Program-made: the position numbers and the translations under genes
Source: PNON01 sp963757065
GTDB lineage: Bacteria; Chloroflexota; Anaerolineae; Anaerolineales; Anaerolineaceae
Reading direction: 5' to 3'
Assembly: GCA_963757065.1 (NCBI GenBank)
Contig: CAVWQC010000007.1
Location: 434,001-498,000, forward strand
Length of the DNA: 64,000 nucleotides
Notes under the pieces: generated by a model
Told to the model about the DNA's origin: nothing
Databases searched by the model: none
What the model saw: only the letters and a program-made list of their open reading frames with translations
Part shown: piece by piece, positions 23,559 to 33,252 of the stretch
How positions within the stretch are numbered: position 1 is the stretch's first letter
Layout of the letters: each line of letters begins with the position of its first letter

Positions 23559-26500
23559 ATGAGTAATTACCTGTTGGCATTACCAAAACAAGTTGGTAAA
23601 TTTTTGTCGGAATTTAATCATAGGGTGTATTCCTTATTTCAACGAAATCCAACCATCAAAGATAATCCTTCTCTGAAATTTGCCCCCCCAATTGAAGTAC
23701 AGAATAACCAATGCCAGGCATTTACGGACGAAAATATGGATTTATCATTTCCGGGGGAGAGGTCAATAGCTCAGGCGGAAGGTTCCAAGCCTGAAACAAC
23801 CGCAGATATATTTGCGAAAATCTTTCATTTCAATCCAGAATCAATACAAATTAACCGGTTGTCAGACGATAAATTTCTAGAAATTAATCAAGGTTTTACT
23901 AACTTGACGGGGTATTCGCGGGAAGATGTGATAGGTCGAACTTCCTCAGAAATCAATATTTGGGAAAGCCCTGAAGAAAGAAATCGCTTTCTTAATGAGA
24001 TGCATATAACCGGTAATGTTTCAAACTTTGAAGCTACATTCAGAATGAAAGATAATCGGCTGAGAGCAGGACAATTATCTGCAGGAATAATTGAGGTGAA
24101 CGGAGAAAAATGTATTTTAGCAGTCACCAGAGAAATATCCGATCATGCTCGATCATTAATTTCATTACGTGAGAGTGAAGAGAAATTTCGATTTATTGCT
24201 GAAAGGTCAACTGACATAATCTCCCTTCTGGATGTGGAAGGTGCATATATTTATGTTTCACCTGCTTGCAAACCACTTCTAGGATACAAACCTGAAGAAA
24301 TGGTTGGAAGAAATTTATTGGATTATATTCATCCGGAAGATAAAACCCTGGTAGGTTATGTTCTAAAACAACTGGATATGATCGACGAAATTCAACCATT
24401 ACATTACCGGGTAAAAACAATTGATGGCAATTATCTTTGGATGGAAGCAACTGCATTAGTAATAAGAGATGCCTCATCAGGTAATCCCATTCAAATTCAA
24501 ACAAACGCTCGAAATATTACCGAACGGGTAAAAGCGGAAGAAGCTCTTCGAGATAGTGAAGAGAAATTAAGGTCGGTCATTTCGCAATCGCAGGACGGGA
24601 TTCTGATAATTGACGAAGAAGGCAGGATCATTGAGTGGAGCCGCGGCCAGGAGAAAATAAGTGGAATTCCACGCCATCAGGTCATGGGCGAATTTATTTG
24701 GGACATTCATCAAAGGATGGCACCTGAATCGGAGAGAACCCCGGAAAATTTGGAAATTAACAAGAAACAGACTTTCGATTTATTGTCGAAGGGGATAGTT
24801 ATGCAAGGGAACCTGATACAGGATGCGACAATAGTCGACACAAAAGGCATGGTTCACCTAACCCAGACATTAACTTTTCCGATTTATACCCCAAGGGGAT
24901 ATATGGCCGGTTCCGTAAGCCGGGATGTTACCGAAATGAAAAAAGCAGAAGATGCTTTACGTGAAAGCGAGAGTCTCTATCGGACACTGGCGAGGAATTT
25001 TCCAAATGGAGCGGTAATGCTTTTCGATAAAGACCTACGTTATAGAGTGGCTGATGGAATGGGATTGTCATCGCTGAATCTAGATCGAGAGCAGCTTGAA
25101 AATCACACAATTTTTGAAGTTTATACACCTGAAACCAATGCTATTTTAGAGCCATATTATCGGGCGGTTTTGAAAGGTCGAACAGAAGTATTCGAGGTAC
25201 CTATTGGTGATCTAACATATGAGATTTATGCCGTCCCGATAAAAAATGAAACCGGTGATATTTTATATGGAATGGTCATGACACAGGATATATCAGAACG
25301 AAAAGTGGCTGTTCAGACCTTAAAATCAAGAGCGCAATATCTCGCCATCCTGAATGAAGTAACTCAAAGTGCTCTTACCGAAACCGACTTGGAAACAATG
25401 ATGCAGAAAATCGTGGATCTGCTTGCCATGATGTTTACTGCAGATCATTGTTATATTACAGGTTGGAATGATGAAATGAAACAACCCATTCCTTTGGCTT
25501 CTTTCGGTTTCTTGCGGTCTCGTTATACCAAGACCCAGCTGAAACCCGGAGAAATGACCCTTACCAGAGCTGTGCTAGAATCCGGCACTCCTATTGTGGT
25601 CGATGATCTACTTCATTCCGAATATATTTCTCCTCGTCTTGCGAATCAGTTTCCTTCAAAATCGATGCTGGCTTTACCTCTAATCGGTGGAGGATTAAAT
25701 CTTGGGGCGATATTAATTGGATTTGCCGATCAGCATCCATTTACTAAAGATGAAATACAACGGGCAGAACAAGTGGCAGCTCAGATCGCCCTTTCCATGT
25801 ATAAAGTCAAGCTTTTTGAAGAAGTCCAAATTAGCAATATTCAACTGGAAAAAAGGGTGGAAGATCGGACTAAAGATCTGGCTTTAAAAAATCAGGAATT
25901 GGAGACCTTTACTTACTCTGTTTCCCACGACCTAAAAGCGCCATTGAGAGGTATTGATGGGTATAGTCGATTATTACTTGAGGAGCATTCTTCCCAGATC
26001 GATGAAGAAGGTCTCTCATTTTTACGGACGATACGTACTGCTGCCGGCCAAATGAATCAATTGATCGAAGACTTGCTTTCCTACTCTCGTCTTGAACGAA
26101 GAACAATGATGAATAATCAAGTTGACATCCACACTGTAGTGAGTAATTTGATATTGGAAAGAAAAGATGACATTCGTCGAAATAAAATTAATGTAGTTCA
26201 AGAGATCCCCTCAAGGAAAATCGCAATTGATGAGAAAGCACTTGAACAGGCATTACGAAATCTGTTGGATAATGCGATCAAGTTTTCTTCCAATAACGGC
26301 ATGCCAAAAATCAATGTGACTATGATAAAAGGAGATGAGGAAAAGTCTATCCTATGTGTTGAGGATAATGGGATCGGTTTTGAAATGAAGTACAGTGAAA
26401 AGATTTTTGATATCTTCCAGAGACTTCATCTGCCAGAAGAGTACCCGGGAACTGGTATCGGGCTAGCCCTGGTTAAAAAAGCAATGCAACGTATGGGGGG

Positions 26501-26564
26501 CAGAGCCTGGGCTGAAAGCCAACCCGGAATGGGTGCAAAATTTTACCTTGAAATTCCCGGATGA
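23559..26564 (+). CDS. Multi-PAS/GAF sensor histidine kinase
   Basis: About 1,001 residues, no membrane helix, so a cytoplasmic sensor. Four to five PAS domains occupy about 85-590 (recurrent GYSREDVIGR, GYKPEEMVGR and ITERVKAEEALRDSEEK linkers). A GAF domain follows at about 600-755, a short coiled coil, then HisKA with phospho-acceptor His790 in YSVSHDLKAPLRG, and an HATPase domain with N-box LRNLLDNAIKF, VEDNGIGF and PGTGIGLALVKKA. The kinase core resembles that of phytochromes and their relatives, whose usual partner is a small CheY-like regulator such as the one encoded next. ATG 23559 is preferred over TTG one codon earlier. Confidence 0.92.
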   Translation: MSNYLLALPKQVGKFLSEFNHRVYSLFQRNPTIKDNPSLKFAPPIEVQNNQCQAFTDENMDLSFPGERSIAQAEGSKPETTADIFAKIFHFNPESIQINRLSDDKFLEINQGFTNLTGYSREDVIGRTSSEINIWESPEERNRFLNEMHITGNVSNFEATFRMKDNRLRAGQLSAGIIEVNGEKCILAVTREISDHARSLISLRESEEKFRFIAERSTDIISLLDVEGAYIYVSPACKPLLGYKPEEMVGRNLLDYIHPEDKTLVGYVLKQLDMIDEIQPLHYRVKTIDGNYLWMEATALVIRDASSGNPIQIQTNARNITERVKAEEALRDSEEKLRSVISQSQDGILIIDEEGRIIEWSRGQEKISGIPRHQVMGEFIWDIHQRMAPESERTPENLEINKKQTFDLLSKGIVMQGNLIQDATIVDTKGMVHLTQTLTFPIYTPRGYMAGSVSRDVTEMKKAEDALRESESLYRTLARNFPNGAVMLFDKDLRYRVADGMGLSSLNLDREQLENHTIFEVYTPETNAILEPYYRAVLKGRTEVFEVPIGDLTYEIYAVPIKNETGDILYGMVMTQDISERKVAVQTLKSRAQYLAILNEVTQSALTETDLETMMQKIVDLLAMMFTADHCYITGWNDEMKQPIPLASFGFLRSRYTKTQLKPGEMTLTRAVLESGTPIVVDDLLHSEYISPRLANQFPSKSMLALPLIGGGLNLGAILIGFADQHPFTKDEIQRAEQVAAQIALSMYKVKLFEEVQISNIQLEKRVEDRTKDLALKNQELETFTYSVSHDLKAPLRGIDGYSRLLLEEHSSQIDEEGLSFLRTIRTAAGQMNQLIEDLLSYSRLERRTMMNNQVDIHTVVSNLILERKDDIRRNKINVVQEIPSRKIAIDEKALEQALRNLLDNAIKFSSNNGMPKINVTMIKGDEEKSILCVEDNGIGFEMKYSEKIFDIFQRLHLPEEYPGTGIGLALVKKAMQRMGGRAWAESQPGMGAKFYLEIPG

Positions 26565-26567
26565 TTC

Positions 26568-26993
26568 ATGACTGACTATACACATCCCATCCTTATAGTA
26601 GAAGATAACCCAATTGATCTTGATCTGGCAAAACGAGCATTTCAAAAATGTGATATTCTTAATCCAATCCAAACCGCACGTGATGGAATGGAAACTTTAA
26701 CCTACATTGCAAGATGGTTGGAAGGGGAGGAGTTACCAGCAATCATTCTTTTGGATTTAAAGTTACCAAAGTTAAATGGTTTGGATGTGTTAAAAAGGAT
26801 CAAACAGGAAAAAATATGCAATAACATTCCAATTATTGTGCTTACATCCTCAACAGACATCGGTGATATTAGAACTGCTTATGAATTTGGAGCAAATTCA
26901 TATTTAATTAAACCAATCGGTTATGATCAATTCCTTGACCTTATTTTTCTCATAAATCAGTATTGGATTAAGTCAAATGTGTACCCACGGTGA
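26568..26993 (+). CDS. Single-domain response regulator (Rcp1/CheY-like)
   Basis: 141 residues consisting only of a receiver domain. Acidic pocket at Glu12-Asp13 (VEDNPIDLDL), phosphorylation site Asp63 (ILLDLKLPKLNG), Thr/Ser in LTSSTD and Lys in YLIKP. The VEDNP-D-x-x-L-x-x-x-A-F pattern is that of Rcp1-type regulators that work with phytochrome-like kinases. It starts three bases after the kinase stop and ends three bases before the HD-GYP gene. Probably a phosphotransfer intermediate or output adaptor of the operon. Confidence 0.93.
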   Translation: MTDYTHPILIVEDNPIDLDLAKRAFQKCDILNPIQTARDGMETLTYIARWLEGEELPAIILLDLKLPKLNGLDVLKRIKQEKICNNIPIIVLTSSTDIGDIRTAYEFGANSYLIKPIGYDQFLDLIFLINQYWIKSNVYPR

Positions 26994-26996
26994 AAT

Positions 26997-29285
26997 ATGA
27001 AAATCTTGTACATCGAAGACAACCAGAACGATATTGATTTGACAACCCTGGAGTTCAAAAAAAATGCTCCCCATATTGAGATAGAGAGTATAAATTCGGT
27101 AAAAGCTTCAGAATCAAAATTAGTAAACGATTCAAACTCGATCGATCTGGTTTTGTTGGATATGCATTTACCTGATGGTAATGGATTAAGTCACCTGGAA
27201 TGGATTCGAGGAAATGATATACCAGTTGCAGTGGTGATTATTACCGGACATGGGGATGAAGATACCGCAGTGGCTGCGTTAAAAGCTGGAGCAGATGATT
27301 ACTTATCGAAATCAACAGGCTACCTGGCTCGCCTACCCATCATTTTGGAAAATGCTATAAATCGATATCGAGTAGAATTGGCCAGAAACCGTCAACATTT
27401 AAAGTTATTGTATGTTGAAGACAATTTGGTAGATATTGACTTAACGAAAAGACATCTCTCACGTTATGCTCCAAATATTCAAATGGATGTTTTACAAAAC
27501 GCGGATGAGGTAATTTCCCTGTTTTCCAATCCCGTAACTCGCCACCAGTACGATATCTTATTATTGGATCATCGTCTACAAGGAGTTAATGCAATTGAAG
27601 TAATGACAGAACTGGAGAAGTTCTCATTATCGATACCAATCATTCTGGTAACCGGACATGGAGACGAAGAAATCGCTGTTCAAGCTTTAAAGTTAGGTGC
27701 AGCTGATTATGTAGTTAAAAGTGCAGATTATTTATTCCATTTACCTTCAGTCATTGAAAATGCTTACAACCGAACCCAGCTTATCCGTGAGGAAGAAGCC
27801 TTAAGGATTAGCGAAGAACGTTTTCGCAGAATTGCTGAAAATGCTCAGGATATAATCGCCCGGTACACATTTTTTCCGATAGAAGGTTTTGAATATATTA
27901 GCCCATCAGTAACAAAAATTTTGGGATACACTCCAGAAGAATTTTATCAAGATTCGGATATTGATTTGCGAATTACTCATCCGGATGATATTCCTGTTAC
28001 CAGGCAATATTTGGAAAATTCAAAATACACTGGAGATACCAATGTATTACGTTTGATACATAAAAACGGAAATGTAGTGTGGGTGGATTACAGAAGTGTC
28101 CCGATATATGACCAGAACGGAAAATTAATTGCCCTGGAAAGCATTATTCGAGATGTTTCCGAAAGAAAACACGACGAAGCCCAAATACACCAGCAAATGG
28201 AACGCCTTTCTGCAATGTTAACAATTGACAATGCAATATCAGGTAGTCTGGATCTTAGTCTGACATTAAATATTGTTTTAGAGCATGTGATTTCCCAATT
28301 AAATGTAGATGCTTCGACGATATTATTATTGAATCCGTATACTCAAAACCTGCGTTATTATGCCAGCAGGGGGTATTGGTACGACGATATCAAAAACTTC
28401 TCAACTCAGATCGGATCAAATTTTATTAGCAAAGCGATTTTTGAGCGAAAACTCGTCCATACAGAAAATATTGATGATTTTAATAATCCGAAATTGTTCC
28501 TCCCCTTGATCAAGAAGGAGAAATTTGTATCCTATTACGCAGTACCTTTAATAAGCAAAGGCGTGGTAAAAGGTATTTTGGAAGTATTTTCACGCTCTAT
28601 TAATAAGGTGGATCTTGAATGGAAAGATTATCTGAATATGTTGGCAAGTCAAACCGCAATCGCGATAGATAATGCGGAGTTATTTGAGAATATTCAGAAG
28701 AGCAACACCGAATTAATACAAGCATATGACAGCACTCTTGAGGGTTGGGTCCATGCAATGGATTTGCGTGATAAAGAAACTGAAGGGCATTCCCGACGAG
28801 TGGCAGAAATTACAGTGAAATTGGCATCACGGTTGGAGGTCAGAAACACTGAATTGGAACATATACGAAGGGGAGCATTATTGCATGACATCGGGAAAAT
28901 GGGAGTCCCTGATTCAATTCTGTTAAAACCAGGGCCATTATCGGACGAAGAGTGGAATATTATGCGGAAGCATCCAGTATTTGCATTGGAAATGCTTTCT
29001 CCCATAGAATATTTACGTAAATCTCTGGATATCCCTCAATATCACCATGAGCAGTGGGATGGTAAGGGATATCCAAATGGATTAATTGGCGATGATATTC
29101 CTATTGCCGCGCGTATATTTAGCGTTGTTGATGTTTGGGATGCATTAACTTCTGAACGACCTTATCGTGCTGCGTGGGGAAAAAAAGAGGCAAATAAATA
29201 TTTACTGGACCATCGAGGTTCACAATTTGAACCACGACTGGTGGATGAATTTATTACCATGTTGGATAATGGTATTATCCGATAA
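26997..29285 (+). CDS. REC-REC-PAS-GAF-HD-GYP cyclic-di-GMP phosphodiesterase
   Basis: 762 residues with two receiver domains (about 1-125 and 135-260; YIEDNQNDID and YVEDNLVDID), a PAS domain (280-400), a GAF domain (410-560) and a C-terminal HD-GYP domain. In the first receiver LLDMHLPDG carries the phosphorylatable Asp; in the second the equivalent is LLDHRLQG. HD is at 630-631 (LLHDIGKMG) and GYP at 691-693 (GKGYPNG), with HHEQWDG between, so the phosphodiesterase site appears intact. It should hydrolyse cyclic di-GMP under control of phosphorylation from the upstream kinase. Last gene of the operon. Confidence 0.93.
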   Translation: MKILYIEDNQNDIDLTTLEFKKNAPHIEIESINSVKASESKLVNDSNSIDLVLLDMHLPDGNGLSHLEWIRGNDIPVAVVIITGHGDEDTAVAALKAGADDYLSKSTGYLARLPIILENAINRYRVELARNRQHLKLLYVEDNLVDIDLTKRHLSRYAPNIQMDVLQNADEVISLFSNPVTRHQYDILLLDHRLQGVNAIEVMTELEKFSLSIPIILVTGHGDEEIAVQALKLGAADYVVKSADYLFHLPSVIENAYNRTQLIREEEALRISEERFRRIAENAQDIIARYTFFPIEGFEYISPSVTKILGYTPEEFYQDSDIDLRITHPDDIPVTRQYLENSKYTGDTNVLRLIHKNGNVVWVDYRSVPIYDQNGKLIALESIIRDVSERKHDEAQIHQQMERLSAMLTIDNAISGSLDLSLTLNIVLEHVISQLNVDASTILLLNPYTQNLRYYASRGYWYDDIKNFSTQIGSNFISKAIFERKLVHTENIDDFNNPKLFLPLIKKEKFVSYYAVPLISKGVVKGILEVFSRSINKVDLEWKDYLNMLASQTAIAIDNAELFENIQKSNTELIQAYDSTLEGWVHAMDLRDKETEGHSRRVAEITVKLASRLEVRNTELEHIRRGALLHDIGKMGVPDSILLKPGPLSDEEWNIMRKHPVFALEMLSPIEYLRKSLDIPQYHHEQWDGKGYPNGLIGDDIPIAARIFSVVDVWDALTSERPYRAAWGKKEANKYLLDHRGSQFEPRLVDEFITMLDNGIIR

Positions 29286-29315
29286 CAATAGACACGAAAT
29301 ATTAATTATCTAAAT

Positions 29316-29627
29316 TTAGCAGTGGTATGTTACTTCTGCATCTCTGAAGTTCTTATAATATGAACCCAAAATAGCTTTTACTACAAAAGCAAGGCTTTCT
29401 TCAAGTTTTGCATTGTTTAAAGTAAGATCCAACCAAAGATCGTCTTTACCCTTACCGGTCGAAAACTTCCAATTTTGTTTGATCAACAATTGCATCACAT
29501 CAGCCAGATTATCATGTGTGATAATGATAACCCGTTCATTGGCGCGTGCCTCTAATTTTATTTCATTACAATTGGAATTTGTATGCAAATAGACATGAGA
29601 CTTTGGATAATGGAAATACACCTTCAT
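29316..29627 (-). CDS. Hypothetical protein, 103 residues
   Basis: Not recognised. A small soluble protein starting MKVYFHYPKSHVYLH, moderately basic, with no membrane helix or signal. The composition and predicted alternation suggest a compact alpha/beta fold. Support for a real gene is a perfect AGGAGG just upstream of the ATG, and its position 36 bases after another minus-strand gene with which it is probably cotranscribed. Convergent with the HD-GYP gene. Confidence 0.6.
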   Translation of the reverse strand: MKVYFHYPKSHVYLHTNSNCNEIKLEARANERVIIITHDNLADVMQLLIKQNWKFSTGKGKDDLWLDLTLNNAKLEESLAFVVKAILGSYYKNFRDAEVTYHC

Positions 29628-29663
29628 ACTGTTTCCTCCTGAGAATGGTGTTAATTATTGTAA

Positions 29664-30026
29664 TTAATCAGATGTTACAAGTTCTTTCTGATCCTTTTGT
29701 AATAAAGTTGCGCTTACGCGTGTGTTTTCCTCAATATCAATGAGGAGATATACTCCTTCTCCCATAGCGTAAGTTGTAATACCAACGACAAGTCCCCATA
29801 AAAGAATTGCAAAACCTGAGACGATGCCTACAACTGCCATGCCCCCCGAATCGGTGGGAGATGGATTTAAACTGAGTTGATTAGCAAATCCACTTAATAA
29901 CGCACCGCCAAGGAGACCGCTAATACAAGCTCCTGCTGCACCGATGATTGTAACAACAAGAATTATAGCTCCAATAATTTTATAGATGGTACCCACAAGC
30001 CGTAATGCTTTATACTTTTTTACCAT
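29664..30026 (-). CDS. Small glycine-rich membrane protein
   Basis: 120 residues with two hydrophobic stretches (about 13-45 and 63-95) separated by a short polar loop with PSPTDSGG, and a charged C-terminus (LLQKDQKELVTSD). Family not recognised; the layout resembles small DUF-type membrane proteins of Anaerolineae. Lies between the 103-residue gene and the DinB-like gene, same strand, gaps of 36 and 27 bases, so a three-gene operon is likely. Confidence 0.6.
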   Translation of the reverse strand: MVKKYKALRLVGTIYKIIGAIILVVTIIGAAGACISGLLGGALLSGFANQLSLNPSPTDSGGMAVVGIVSGFAILLWGLVVGITTYAMGEGVYLLIDIEENTRVSATLLQKDQKELVTSD

Positions 30027-30053
30027 TTTTCTAGTCCACCTTTCTGATTGGAA

Positions 30054-30641
30054 TTAATCTAAACCAAGTTCCTGGGCATGATCTACAACCTCATGTTCAA
30101 GAACGACGATCCATAAATACCATGCTACAGGAATGCTAACTAATGATCCTCCCGGCACATGCCAGTTGTAAGGTTCTGTTTTTTCCATAAGGTCAAAAGG
30201 CAGGACGACCGGTTGACTAAAAATTCCTTGTAAAGCAGACGCAGTGTGGATGGCTAAAGGTTTGATCTCTGACCATGGGGTGTTCTTATATTTTTGTGCC
30301 TGGAATTCATTGAACTCGTCGATGGTATCAAAATCCACCCTTGTTCCATCGATATCGCGGTAACCTTTTAATGTGAGGACAAACGGTTTTCGAACCCCTG
30401 AAATAATATCACCCATTGATTGAATAATATACCGTTCCCACTCAGCAATATGGGCTACAATTTGAGCAATGGTACGGCCATCCGGGCAAATTTGTGATGC
30501 TTTCTCTGAGTCAATAGCATAAATGGCAGAAAGATAAGCAGCCAGGTAATCAGAATGAATACGATTCATCCCTTTTACCCGGATGTTTGCTGGCATATTT
30601 GATAGTGCAAAAATCTTTGGGTAAAATTGTTCAGGTTTCAT
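30054..30641 (-). CDS. DinB-like superfamily protein
   Basis: 195 residues from ATG 30641, chosen over an upstream in-frame start because AGGGG precedes it. The fold looks like the four-helix DinB/YfiT bundle: RTIAQIVAHIAEWERYI supplies the first His, and EHEVVDHAQELG, near the C-terminus, provides the paired histidines typical of the metal site. DinB-like proteins include thiol-dependent transferases and many of unknown function. No substrate can be inferred. First gene of the minus-strand trio down to 29316. Confidence 0.65.
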   Translation of the reverse strand: MKPEQFYPKIFALSNMPANIRVKGMNRIHSDYLAAYLSAIYAIDSEKASQICPDGRTIAQIVAHIAEWERYIIQSMGDIISGVRKPFVLTLKGYRDIDGTRVDFDTIDEFNEFQAQKYKNTPWSEIKPLAIHTASALQGIFSQPVVLPFDLMEKTEPYNWHVPGGSLVSIPVAWYLWIVVLEHEVVDHAQELGLD

Positions 30642-30740
30642 GCCCCTATTATACGTATTGTTTGAACAACTGGATAGATGTGACGAATTATTATTGATGT
30701 ATACTATCAATTATATTTTAAGGCAATTAAGAGGATAGAA

Positions 30741-31469
30741 ATGTATATGAAAAGATGCCCATATTGTGCAGAAAAGATGCAGGGAATTGCTATAGTGTGT
30801 CCACATTGTGGGAGAGACTATCCTCAAACGGGTGAGTTCTCGGAGACTGAAGACCCATCAGGTCAGGCAACCCCGGGAAACAGTCAGGGAAAATGGCGAA
30901 GAGTAACTCTTAGTGTCATTATGATAATTCTTATTTTGTCTGGCTGGATCATTGTCTTTATCCAGGGGGGTAATGCTCAAAAAGCAAAATTTAATTATGA
31001 AGCCGCAATAGCTACCCAAAGCTTCCAACTGGCTAATAATCGTGTTGAAATTACCAATTTGGGTGGTACTTTAACCACTCAGGATCAAAAAGGTTCCATA
31101 AATTTGGTAAAACAATCAACTTTAGAAGCGCTGGCAACCCAACAAGTATCAACCATGAAAACAATTGCAGACGACCTGGCTTTAGCGAAATCACAACAGG
31201 TCAGGTATTGCGATGTTGGAGATGGATTAACCTGGGATTACACCAACAATGAAACAATATTGGCTCAATTAAAAATATTCTCAGAGAACCTGGGTGGAAA
31301 AATAACCAAAGCTACTTATACCTTACCCTGGAATACTCCTTATATTGCAGTTTACACGGTGAATACAAAATATGTATTTTGGTTTATTGTATATTTTGAG
31401 CAAAAAGATCTGGGACTCACGAATACCATTTACTGGGTGGAGAAATCCTGTTTTCTGGATAAGAATTAA
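30741..31469 (+). CDS. Zinc-ribbon membrane protein
   Basis: 242 residues. A four-cysteine ribbon at the N-terminus (RCPYCAEKMQ and VCPHCGRDYP) is followed by an acidic linker, one membrane helix (about 55-77: VTLSVIMIILILSGWIIVF) and a 160-residue extracytoplasmic domain that I do not recognise. It has the same general plan (cytoplasmic zinc ribbon, anchor, outer domain) as the gene at 15260 but no other similarity. The start could be ATG 30741 or 30747; GAGG lies upstream. Ends before a bidirectional terminator. Confidence 0.65.
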   Translation: MYMKRCPYCAEKMQGIAIVCPHCGRDYPQTGEFSETEDPSGQATPGNSQGKWRRVTLSVIMIILILSGWIIVFIQGGNAQKAKFNYEAAIATQSFQLANNRVEITNLGGTLTTQDQKGSINLVKQSTLEALATQQVSTMKTIADDLALAKSQQVRYCDVGDGLTWDYTNNETILAQLKIFSENLGGKITKATYTLPWNTPYIAVYTVNTKYVFWFIVYFEQKDLGLTNTIYWVEKSCFLDKN

Positions 31470-31478
31470 TTGACTTTA

Positions 31479-31515
31479 AAAAGACATCTCCGGTAAATGA
31501 GCGAAGATGTCTTTT
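31479..31515. terminator. Bidirectional terminator
   Basis: AAAAGACATCT (31479-31489) pairs perfectly with AGATGTCTTTT (31505-31515). A-run on one side and T-run on the other, placed exactly between convergent genes, so it can serve both. Confidence 0.85.
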
Positions 31516-31516
31516 C

Positions 31517-32035
31517 TTATAATCCTGAGTATCCACGCCAGTCAAATTGCCAATTTCTATCATTCTTAGGTGGTTGAATTTCCTCAAGCATCTGGTCAAT
31601 GAATTTCTGCCAAATTTCATTTGGTTCCCAAATATTCATGACATCTTCCCAACAAACCTGGCGTTCTTCATTTTCGACTATCACCCGATAGAGATAAATA
31701 AATACTGATACCCGCATATTCTTAGCACAATGCACAAAGGTCTTAAACCCTTTGTGCTGCTCGAACATCTGGAAGAACTTTAATAGGTCGCCTTTTGTGG
31801 GCGCCTGCCATTCCACCGGGATATGAACATAAGCCATCCCGGCAGCTTGAGTGAGTTCTTGTTCATCAGGCAGACTATCCGGGGAGGCGGAAGTTGCCAG
31901 GTTGATCAAAATAGTAAACCCCAATTCACCCAGCATTTTTATCTGGTCAGGTGTAGGTTGCCCGCCAGTATAAATTCCCGGTTTTATTTCCAGGTAATCT
32001 TTGATCTCTTCTATTAGTATTTTTCTGCAAAACAC
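31517..32035 (-). CDS. Tyrosine-phosphatase-like protein with atypical P-loop
   Basis: 172 residues resembling the dual-specificity phosphatase-like (DUF442/BLH) family. YTGGQPTPDQIKMLGELGFTILINL is split here as YTGGQPTPDQI and LGFTILINL; VHIPVEWQAP and TFVHCAKNMRVS follow. The loop reads C-A-K-N-M-R, with four residues between Cys and Arg instead of the five of a true phosphatase (Cx5R). Catalysis as a classical Cys phosphatase is therefore doubtful; related HCAxNMR proteins exist but their role is unclear to me. GTG is the apparent start with no strong ribosome site. Convergent with the zinc-ribbon gene. Confidence 0.65.
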   Translation of the reverse strand: MFCRKILIEEIKDYLEIKPGIYTGGQPTPDQIKMLGELGFTILINLATSASPDSLPDEQELTQAAGMAYVHIPVEWQAPTKGDLLKFFQMFEQHKGFKTFVHCAKNMRVSVFIYLYRVIVENEERQVCWEDVMNIWEPNEIWQKFIDQMLEEIQPPKNDRNWQFDWRGYSGL

Positions 32036-32133
32036 ACCTCTCCCTAAATTATATCGTAATAGATCGCTACTTTAAATTTATAATGATTGTTGATACAAGC
32101 AGCGTAAAGTCAAATATTGTAGCTAATCTACTG

Positions 32134-32139
32134 TATAAT
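32134..32139 (+). promoter_or_regulatory. -10 box of the SPFH gene
   Basis: Perfect TATAAT 38 bases before the start codon; no good -35 at 16-18 bases upstream, so only the -10 is called. Confidence 0.45.
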
Positions 32140-32176
32140 TATCGAATTAGTTTAAAGTTAACTCTGGAGGAAAAAA

Positions 32177-33208
32177 ATGAACATTGCCAATTTATTACAG
32201 GGAGTGGCTTCACTTGCCTGGGCAGCCCTGATCATATTTATTGTCATCGCAGTTATTAGAGCATCCCGCAATTCACCTTTAAAGAATGTGGGCTCTATTG
32301 CGGCTGTACTTGCGGTCGTCGCAATCCTGATTACATCTGTTAGTGCCGGGTTGGTATTTATTCAACCAGAGGAACGGGGTGTAGTGATATCAGCATTTTC
32401 ACCTAAAGGATATCGGGAGGTCGCACTTCAACCAGGCCTTCGCTGGATCATTCCATTCGCTGAAAATGTGGTTTTATACCCCATCTCCAAACAGACATAT
32501 ACCATGTCAATTGCTGCCAGCGAAGGAGCCATCCAGGGTGATGACTCGATCACCGCGCGTACACTGGATGGGCAGGAAATCTATGTGGACGCTTCTGTTA
32601 TTTATGCTATCGACCCGGAAAAAGTTGTCCAGGTGCATATTCAGTGGCAAAAACGATACTCAAGTGACCTGGTACGTGCCCAATCCAGAGGTATTATCAG
32701 GGATGCTGTTTCCCAATATCGAGTGGATGAATTGAACAGTACCAAGCGTGTTGCATTTGTTGGAAACATGCGGGATGCGATGACTGCAAAATTATCTGAA
32801 AATGGATTAATGCTGGTGGATTTTGTGATCCGCAACATAACATTCTCACCTGAGTATGCTGCTTCTGTCGAACAAAAACAGGTAGCTGAACAGCAGGCTC
32901 AGCAGGCAAAATTTGTTGTGGAACAAAAACGACAGGAAGCTGAACAGGTAAGGCAAACTGCCCAGGGTGCAGCGGATTCAGCAATCATTAAGGCGAAGGG
33001 TGATGCAGAAGCAAGAATTCTACAAGCCCAGGCAGAAGCGCAGTCCCTGGCGTTGATCAGTGCAGCTTTGAAAGACAACCCTGATCTCTTGATGTATCAG
33101 TACATTTCGAAACTCTCACCAACCATTCAAACCATGCTGCTGCCCAGCAATTCACCATTTCTCTTTCCGTTACCAGGGATAACACCACAGGTCACGACAG
33201 TTCCATAA
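32177..33208 (+). CDS. SPFH/prohibitin-family membrane protein
   Basis: 343 residues. Two N-terminal hydrophobic segments (about 12-30 and 42-64) are followed by the SPFH domain (about 65-240), with QPEERGVVISAFSPKGYREV, LQPGLRWIIPF and RDAVSQYRVDELNSTKR. A long Ala/Gln/Glu-rich coiled coil follows (about 230-300, EQKQVAEQQAQQAKFVVEQK), then a hydrophobic tail. Such proteins oligomerise into membrane microdomain rings (prohibitin, HflK/C, slipin) and often assist membrane proteases. Strong CTGGAGG site. Next gene on the same strand is selD, 44 bases away, but no functional link is evident. Confidence 0.88.
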   Translation: MNIANLLQGVASLAWAALIIFIVIAVIRASRNSPLKNVGSIAAVLAVVAILITSVSAGLVFIQPEERGVVISAFSPKGYREVALQPGLRWIIPFAENVVLYPISKQTYTMSIAASEGAIQGDDSITARTLDGQEIYVDASVIYAIDPEKVVQVHIQWQKRYSSDLVRAQSRGIIRDAVSQYRVDELNSTKRVAFVGNMRDAMTAKLSENGLMLVDFVIRNITFSPEYAASVEQKQVAEQQAQQAKFVVEQKRQEAEQVRQTAQGAADSAIIKAKGDAEARILQAQAEAQSLALISAALKDNPDLLMYQYISKLSPTIQTMLLPSNSPFLFPLPGITPQVTTVP

Positions 33209-33252
33209 AGAAAATAATTAAGAGCAAGCTAATAACTGAGAAATTAGATAAA

